From Taibaiella sp965229095 (GTDB lineage: Bacteria; Bacteroidota; Bacteroidia; Chitinophagales; Chitinophagaceae), in assembly GCA_965229095.1 (NCBI GenBank), contig OZ245855.1:5244230-5308229 (forward strand): a DNA stretch of 64,000 nucleotides, given 5' to 3'. Shown piece after piece: positions 59,373 to 64,000 of the stretch; positions within the stretch are counted from its first letter, which is position 1, and every line of letters starts with the position of its first letter. Under the pieces are notes generated by a model. The model did no database searches, had not been told where the DNA came from, and was given only the letters and a program-made list of their open reading frames with translations. The position numbers and the translations under genes were made by a program.

Positions 59373-62300
59373 ATGCGCCGGTTTTTTAGGGTGATATTAT
59401 ACATTATAGGCAGTATCCTGGTACTGCTTATTCTTGTCATTGTGTTTTTACAGACACAGTGGGGGAAGAACTTTGTGCGCCAGCAAGCCGTAAAGTACCT
59501 GAAGAACAAGCTGAAAACGGAGATCGTCATCGCTAAGCTGGATTATTCCATTCCCGATAAATTCCTGCTGGAAGGCGTGCTGGTCAAGGATCGCAAACAA
59601 GATACCTTATTACAGGTACAGCGCCTGGATATAAATATGGATATGTTTGCCTTGATCAGGGGGAAACTGTCGGTCAATAATCTTACACTGGAAGGCGTTA
59701 ATGCACATGTCTACCGGCCCTTACCCGATACGGTATTCAATTATAATTTTATTATCGAAGCCTTTGCCGGAAACGATACGGCTGCACAAGCGCCGAAACC
59801 TAAGGACACTGCGGCATCGAAACCGATGAAGATCGACGTGGCCAAGGTACAGCTCAAAAATATACGGCTCCGCTACGATGATGCGACAGGAGGAACCTAC
59901 TTTTCCATGAACCTGGGCAATCTGCTGCTGAGACCCCGGAAGATCGACCTGGAGCACATGAAGTTCGAGGTAAAAGAATTTACCATAGGCCAGTTGCAAT
60001 CCTATTTTGCGATGGATACTTCCCATCTGCCGCCACCACTAAAAGATACTACCCCGGCATCCGATTTCGGACTTATCGCGGATAAGGTACATTTTGATGA
60101 TGTTAAATTTGCGTACCTGGGAAAAGAAGATTCCATGTACTTTGGTATCCAGGTCGGCCTGCTCGATGCCAAAATAAACCGTTTCGGCCTGCTGGATCAA
60201 TTCGTCGACATCGATAAATTCCAACTGGAACGGGTACAATCTGCTGTGGTGATGGGCAAACCGCCTAAGGCCGTCAAAGGCACGAAAGGGGCAATGCCGG
60301 CTGCAATGGATACTGCGACTAATAACAACTGGAGCGTGGTGGCCAATAACCTGATGTTGAAAGAGGTTGGCTTTGTGCTGGACAATAATGCCCAGGTACG
60401 CCAAAAAGCAGGCATGGACTATGCGCATCTTAACTTCCAGCACCTGTCCTTTAATGGTGAAAAAATAAAGTATAGTCCCGATACCATCTCCGGCAATCTG
60501 AAGCACCTTGCCCTTACCGAACAAAGCGGCCTGAACATTATAGAATTCCGCACCCGCTTCCTGTATTGCAACCAGGGTGCCCAGCTCAAAGAACTATACT
60601 TGCTTACACCTGGTACGGTATTGCAGGATCAACTTGAAGTACGTTATCCATCCCTTGCTGCTTTGGAGAAAGAGATGAGCAAAATGCAGCTCAATATTGC
60701 CTTGCAAAAAAGCAAGGTCAGTATGAAGGATGTAATGCTTTTCCTGCAACCGGAGCAACGCAAGATGCTGCAGCCCTATGCCGGTCAGCAATTCCAGTTG
60801 ACGGCCAATATGAAAGGGTTGCTGGGCGCCCTGCAGATCCAGGATTTCAGTGTTGCCGGTCTCAAAGGAATCGAGATCGCCCTTAAAGGAAAATTGAACG
60901 GCCTGCCGGATGCCGATAAGCTGAACTACGATCTGAACATAACCAAGTTAAGAAGCACTTACGAAGATATAGCGCCTTTCCTGCCCGACAGCCTAAAGCG
61001 TCAGTTACGGATACCGGACTGGTTCTTCCTTTCGGGGCACCTTGCCGGAACAACCAAGGATTACAGGCCTGATGTAGCTATCAGGACGTCGGACGGCGAT
61101 GCTACGGTTAAAGGTCTCCTGTTGATGTCGCCCGGGGAAGGAAAAGAAAATTACGACCTGGCCCTGACTACTAATGCGCTGAATCTGGGCCGTATCCTGA
61201 GGATGGATACCCTTTTCGGTAAAATTACGGTGAATGCAAAAGCCCGGGGCACCAGCTTTGATGTCAACAAAATGAATACTTCCTTCGATGCCGATATTAT
61301 TTCGGCATGGGCCATGAAGTACGATTATCATGCTATACACCTAGGTGGCTCCATTGCCAACAAGGTAGCCGACATTAAAGGAAGCTCCACCGATCCCAAT
61401 CTTGATTTTAACCTTACCGCATTAGCCGACCTCAGCAACAAGTATCCTGCCTTAAAGGCCGACCTCAGCATTGGTAATTTCGACCCGCAGGCACTGGGCT
61501 TTTACAACGACACTTTACAGGTCAAAGGAAATATCAAAGCCGACTTTGAAAGCCTCAATCCCGATTATCCCAGCGGTGTATTGACTTATGCAGCGCCTGA
61601 TATTCATATGCCCGGTTACGACCTGCACCTGGACAGCGTCATATTCCGTTCCCGCCCCGATGCCGATAGCATACAGCATATTTTCCTGAATGTTTCCGAT
61701 GTTCTGCATGCCAGCCTCGACGGTCATATCCCACTGACGCAGATCGGGAATGCAGCACTCAGTCATATCAACAACCATTACCGTATCAGCGATACCGCGA
61801 TTAAAGCGCCGCAGCAATACGATATGGCCTTAAATGCGAATGTCGTGTACCGGCCGATCCTGAAAACCTGGCTTCCCGGCCTGAAGCCATTCGATTCGGT
61901 GAAGCTGCGTTCCGTGCTGACGCCTACCGCTTTTACGGTAGATGGCTATATGCCCAGGCTGATTAATGGCAAAACCAGGATAGACAGTGCCGTGGTGAAA
62001 GTGTACGAAGCAGGAGATACCTTACGCTATGCGGCTTCCGTAAAGCGCTTCAACCAGGATCAGTTTGCCTTATGGTACCCTTCCGTAAGCGGAAGTTTGA
62101 GAAAGGACAGCATTTACGCGCGGGTACGCCTGGCCGATTCCCTACGTAAAGACCAGTTTGCTTTAGGCGCAGCCATTTATCATGACATCAACAGCGATTC
62201 CGCTGTTACGTATATCAGGATGTTTAAGGGGGTCCTGCTGGACTACGACCGTTGGGAAGTAAATCCCGGGAACCGTATCGTGCTTGGTCCGGGCAATTCG

Positions 62301-64000
62301 GGATTCTATATCCGGGATTTTGCCATGAGGAAAGACAACCAGTCTATCGAGGCCAATAGCGAACGGCCCGAGTACAATGCTCCTTTTACCCTGAGCATAA
62401 AGAATTTCCTGCTGTCGAATGTTACCCGGATGATCAGCCGTGATACCCTTATTGCCGACGGTTACCTGAATGCTACGGCCAATATAGACCTCCGGGATTC
62501 GTTTCCCCGGATCGATGCGCAGGCTTCGGTCAATCAACTGATTGCCTATAACCAGCCTATCGGGACCCTGGAAGCAAAAGCAAAAAATGAAACGGCCAAT
62601 GTTTATGAAGCCTCATTGCAACTGACAGGTAATGATAATGACCTGTCGGTAAGTGGTAACTATTTCCTGCAACCGGTAGACAGCAACGAGTTTAAGTTTG
62701 ACCTGAATGTGAATGCCCTAAGCCTGAAAAGCGTGCAAGGGCTTGCTTTTGGGGCGATCAAGAATAGTTCCGGCTTTATAAGGGGAAAAGTAAATATTGC
62801 CGGTACTACTGCCAGGCCAAAATTGCTGGGTGAATTGCATACGGATAAACTGACGACAACAGTAACTATGCTGAATGAGCCTTTTACCATGCCGCAGGAA
62901 ACCATCACGTTTGCTAAGGAAGGCATGCTCTTCGATAATTTTACCATTAAAGACAGGAACGGCAGGAATGCAACAATAACCGGCAGGGTAAGGACCAGGG
63001 ATTTTACCCGTTACGGCCTTAACCTTAATGTAAAGGCCGACAGGTGGGAAGCGGTGAATTCTACCAAAAAAGACAACGAACTGTTCTACGGTAAACTCAT
63101 TATGAGTACCGATCTTACCATAAAAGGACAGGCGACAGCCCCCAGGATTGATGGGGAGTTGACCGTACACGATAGTACCAAGCTTACGTATGCCATGATC
63201 GACTATGGTCCCGGCGTACAGGAAACGGACGGTATCGTTCGCTTTATTGATAGCAGAGACAGCACCTGGGTGGATTCTACGCAAATCGTTACGGGGCGCA
63301 ATATGCGTCTTTCGCGGAGCGCCCAGATGAATGTGAATGTAAGTATAGAAGAAAATGCATTGTTCAATGTAGTGATTGACCCTGTTTCGGGCGATAACTT
63401 ACAGGTAAAAGGTGAAGCTAACCTGAACACCTTCATCGGCCCTGATGGTGCAGTAGGACTTACCGGCACCTATCAACTGACAGATGGTTATTACGAATTG
63501 AAGTACAACCCTGTCCGGAAAAAGTTCAAGATACAGGAAGGTAGTACCATTACTTTATCAGGCGACCCCCTCGATGCGGAAGTGGATATCACCGCTGCCT
63601 ACGATGCCAATATCGCACCTTACGAGCTGGTGGAAAAACAGGTGGACCAGAGCGATCTGAATTATTACAAACAGCGGCTACCTTTCGAGGTGTTGCTGAA
63701 ACTGAAAGGCAAAGTAATGAAGCCGGATATCAGCTTCGATATCGTGTTGCCGGAAGGTAAGCAGAACATAGTTTCCACCTCTGTGGGCGAACAAGTGCAG
63801 CGTAAGCTTATAGAGATACGCAACGATCCTTCCATGCTCAACAAGCAAGTGTTCGCAGCATTGATCCTGGGCCGTTTTATTACAGACGATCCTTTTTCAT
63901 CGGGCGTGGGTGGCGGCATGGAGTATGCGGCCCGCCAGACGGCCAGCCGTTTCCTCAGCGACCAGTTGAATGCCATAGCCGGACAACTGGTGCAGGGCTT
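59373..64000 (+). CDS. TamB/DUF490-type translocation and assembly protein, 3' end outside window
   Basis: An uninterrupted frame from the ATG at 59373 to the window edge, 1542 codons with no stop. The N-terminus is a single TM (about 8-30; VILYIIGSILVLLILVIVFLQ) after a basic MRRFFR. The rest is a long run of alternating beta strands in AsmA/TamB style (LQVQRLDINMDMFALIRGKL, then repeated VKG, GKL and NLxxLxLxG patterns). The C-terminal DUF490 region is reached from about residue 1100 (ITLSGDPLDAEVDITAAYDA, PFEVLLKLKGKVMKPDISFDI, VFAALILGRFITDDPF). Such proteins bridge inner and outer membranes and move lipid or help outer-membrane assembly. No TAnnTTTG box; GATTTTTG at 59356-59363 is one base off. 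Confidence 0.94.
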   Translation, partial: MRRFFRVILYIIGSILVLLILVIVFLQTQWGKNFVRQQAVKYLKNKLKTEIVIAKLDYSIPDKFLLEGVLVKDRKQDTLLQVQRLDINMDMFALIRGKLSVNNLTLEGVNAHVYRPLPDTVFNYNFIIEAFAGNDTAAQAPKPKDTAASKPMKIDVAKVQLKNIRLRYDDATGGTYFSMNLGNLLLRPRKIDLEHMKFEVKEFTIGQLQSYFAMDTSHLPPPLKDTTPASDFGLIADKVHFDDVKFAYLGKEDSMYFGIQVGLLDAKINRFGLLDQFVDIDKFQLERVQSAVVMGKPPKAVKGTKGAMPAAMDTATNNNWSVVANNLMLKEVGFVLDNNAQVRQKAGMDYAHLNFQHLSFNGEKIKYSPDTISGNLKHLALTEQSGLNIIEFRTRFLYCNQGAQLKELYLLTPGTVLQDQLEVRYPSLAALEKEMSKMQLNIALQKSKVSMKDVMLFLQPEQRKMLQPYAGQQFQLTANMKGLLGALQIQDFSVAGLKGIEIALKGKLNGLPDADKLNYDLNITKLRSTYEDIAPFLPDSLKRQLRIPDWFFLSGHLAGTTKDYRPDVAIRTSDGDATVKGLLLMSPGEGKENYDLALTTNALNLGRILRMDTLFGKITVNAKARGTSFDVNKMNTSFDADIISAWAMKYDYHAIHLGGSIANKVADIKGSSTDPNLDFNLTALADLSNKYPALKADLSIGNFDPQALGFYNDTLQVKGNIKADFESLNPDYPSGVLTYAAPDIHMPGYDLHLDSVIFRSRPDADSIQHIFLNVSDVLHASLDGHIPLTQIGNAALSHINNHYRISDTAIKAPQQYDMALNANVVYRPILKTWLPGLKPFDSVKLRSVLTPTAFTVDGYMPRLINGKTRIDSAVVKVYEAGDTLRYAASVKRFNQDQFALWYPSVSGSLRKDSIYARVRLADSLRKDQFALGAAIYHDINSDSAVTYIRMFKGVLLDYDRWEVNPGNRIVLGPGNSGFYIRDFAMRKDNQSIEANSERPEYNAPFTLSIKNFLLSNVTRMISRDTLIADGYLNATANIDLRDSFPRIDAQASVNQLIAYNQPIGTLEAKAKNETANVYEASLQLTGNDNDLSVSGNYFLQPVDSNEFKFDLNVNALSLKSVQGLAFGAIKNSSGFIRGKVNIAGTTARPKLLGELHTDKLTTTVTMLNEPFTMPQETITFAKEGMLFDNFTIKDRNGRNATITGRVRTRDFTRYGLNLNVKADRWEAVNSTKKDNELFYGKLIMSTDLTIKGQATAPRIDGELTVHDSTKLTYAMIDYGPGVQETDGIVRFIDSRDSTWVDSTQIVTGRNMRLSRSAQMNVNVSIEENALFNVVIDPVSGDNLQVKGEANLNTFIGPDGAVGLTGTYQLTDGYYELKYNPVRKKFKIQEGSTITLSGDPLDAEVDITAAYDANIAPYELVEKQVDQSDLNYYKQRLPFEVLLKLKGKVMKPDISFDIVLPEGKQNIVSTSVGEQVQRKLIEIRNDPSMLNKQVFAALILGRFITDDPFSSGVGGGMEYAARQTASRFLSDQLNAIAGQLVQG

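Overview
The window is a piece of a Bacteroidota chromosome, most likely from the Chitinophagaceae or a close relative. Three things support this. Three secreted proteins end in type IX secretion (T9SS) sorting domains. About twenty genes are preceded by the Bacteroidota -7 promoter box TAnnTTTG or TAnnTTCG. Many proteins belong to families largely confined to this phylum (DUF6048, DUF6452, DUF4836, DUF3127, DUF6150, the GlmU-like protein, Omp28-type proteins). Gene density is high and both strands are used. I saw no rRNA, tRNA, CRISPR array, prophage or insertion sequence with a transposase.

Layout. 1-934: 5' part of an ALDH7-type aldehyde dehydrogenase. 1.1-8.2 kb: a DPP-IV-like peptidase, dprA-radC facing cinA (three genes linked to DNA uptake or repair elsewhere), a secreted protein of unknown role and ispD. 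8.3-13.6 kb: a small secreted protein, a PyrR-like phosphoribosyltransferase, a MacB/FtsX-type permease and two T9SS cargo proteins, one with a thioredoxin-type CGPC motif. 13.8-19.7 kb: folC, a small HEXXH protein, a Nif3-like protein, a coiled-coil zinc-ribbon protein and a MutS2-type ATPase without a Smr domain. 19.7-23.8 kb: a tight operon pheT / coiled coil / DUF6452 / DUF6048. 23.9-29.7 kb: a free-standing metalloprotease propeptide-like protein directly upstream of a T9SS reprolysin-type protease, then a YrdC/Sua5 protein and tex.

29.68-30.45 kb is a gene-free island packed with palindromes and dispersed repeats; one repeat recurs in inverted orientation near 44.5 kb. 30.5-37.0 kb: bestrophin, methyltransferase and TMEM175-like channel in one operon, then VOC and GNAT proteins and a ubiX / GNAT / M42 peptidase / DUF4240 run. 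37.2-44.4 kb: a periplasmic thioredoxin, an orphan ketosynthase-like protein lacking the catalytic Cys, a run of metal-receptor / GNAT / DUF6150 repeat protein / histidine kinase, and a divergent BatA-type protein. 44.6-55.4 kb: an FRG-domain protein, a hydrolase / aroK / DUF423 operon, lepB, a DUF4836 lipoprotein, an SSB-like DUF3127 protein, tpiA, a GlmU-like protein, def and mazG. 55.5-64 kb: a 1264-residue multi-pass NtrY-like histidine kinase and a very long TamB-family protein that runs off the window.

Most of the content is housekeeping (isoprenoid, folate, shikimate, glycolysis, tRNA charging and modification, protein maturation, DNA repair) mixed with envelope and secreted proteins. 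The points most worth a second look are the stand-alone propeptide beside its protease, the repeat island, the DUF6150 sequence repeat, and the group of genes whose -7 box lies only 3-5 nt before the start codon, which predicts leaderless mRNAs.
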